This document shows, piece after piece, positions 63,883-64,000 of a stretch of DNA of 64,000 nucleotides. Position 1 is the first letter of the stretch. Every line of letters begins with the position of its first letter. The notes beneath the pieces were generated by a model. That model saw only the letters and a list, made by a program, of their open reading frames with translations. It was not told the origin of the DNA and did no database searches. Origin of the DNA: an uncultured Formosa sp. (GTDB lineage Bacteria; Bacteroidota; Bacteroidia; Flavobacteriales; Flavobacteriaceae); assembly GCF_947500765.1 (NCBI RefSeq), contig NZ_CANMTH010000002.1, forward strand, positions 496,001 through 560,000, read 5' to 3'. The translations under genes and the position numbers were made by a program.

Positions 63883-64000
63883 ATGTTACAACAAGAATCA
63901 AGATTAAAAGTAGCAGATAACACTGGAGCAAAAGAAGTATTAACAATACGTGTTCTAGGTGGTACTAAAAGAAGATACGCTTCTGTAGGAGACAAAATAG
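63883..64000 (+). CDS. rplN: 50S ribosomal protein L14, truncated by the window edge
   Basis: The first 39 codons read [19 protein letters not shown] followed by [20 protein letters not shown], the unmistakable L14 N-terminus. The full protein is normally about 122 aa. It starts 2 bases after the rpsQ stop, so the operon continues beyond the window. Confidence 0.95.
   Translation, partial: MLQQESRLKVADNTGAKEVLTIRVLGGTKRRYASVGDKI

Overview
The window is a stretch of chromosome from a member of the Bacteroidota, most likely a marine-type Flavobacteriaceae. The evidence is the very AT-rich intergenic DNA, five SusC/SusD outer-membrane pairs, promoters of the TTTG-N19-TAnnTTTG type, the lack of strong Shine-Dalgarno sequences, an HPRT-adenylate kinase fusion and the rpsL-rpsG-fusA-rpsJ-rplC ribosomal gene order. 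Genus and species cannot be fixed from the sequence alone. I saw no tRNA, rRNA, CRISPR array, transposase, integrase or prophage gene.

Region 1 (1-24.4 kb) is mostly housekeeping. It holds an M3 oligopeptidase, the purine pair purK-purE facing an hpt-adk fusion, the obg GTPase, and a giant alpha-2-macroglobulin-like lipoprotein-sized secreted protein (2065 aa) with an intact thioester motif and an embedded TonB-plug-like segment. A TPR protein, the peptidoglycan-recycling ligase mpl, a large MscS-type channel, a PaiB-like flavoprotein, a DUF1569 protein, radC, a degenerate polysaccharide-deacetylase-like protein, a YjjG-type nucleotidase, an unknown exported protein, rarA/mgsA and a rhomboid protease follow. 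Convergent pairs are separated by clean bidirectional terminators.

Region 2 (24.5-53.8 kb) is an array of five complete SusC-SusD transcription units, all on the minus strand. Only rlmB interrupts it. Two units carry extra surface lipoproteins (one in unit 2, two in unit 4), as SusE/SusF-like partners would be. Each unit ends in an intrinsic terminator. No glycoside hydrolase, sulfatase, lyase, peptidase or regulator is present, so the array provides uptake capacity without a visible degradative partner. The five susC genes share an unusual extended promoter, and four share a nearly identical signal-peptide-coding start containing two small hairpins. Three have a TGAC-N5-TGTC palindrome or near-palindrome about 236 bases upstream of the start codon.

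Region 3 (53.8-64 kb) opens with an Omp85/BamA-like outer-membrane protein. Divergent from it, under a perfect flavobacterial promoter, is the fused str-S10 ribosomal protein operon: rpsL, rpsG, fusA, rpsJ, rplC, rplD, rplW, rplB, rpsS, rplV, rpsC, rplP, rpmC, rpsQ and a truncated rplN at the window edge. The only large gap in this operon (161 nt between rpsJ and rplC) contains a structured RNA ending in an intrinsic-terminator-like hairpin. It is the best candidate here for an undescribed autoregulatory attenuator.
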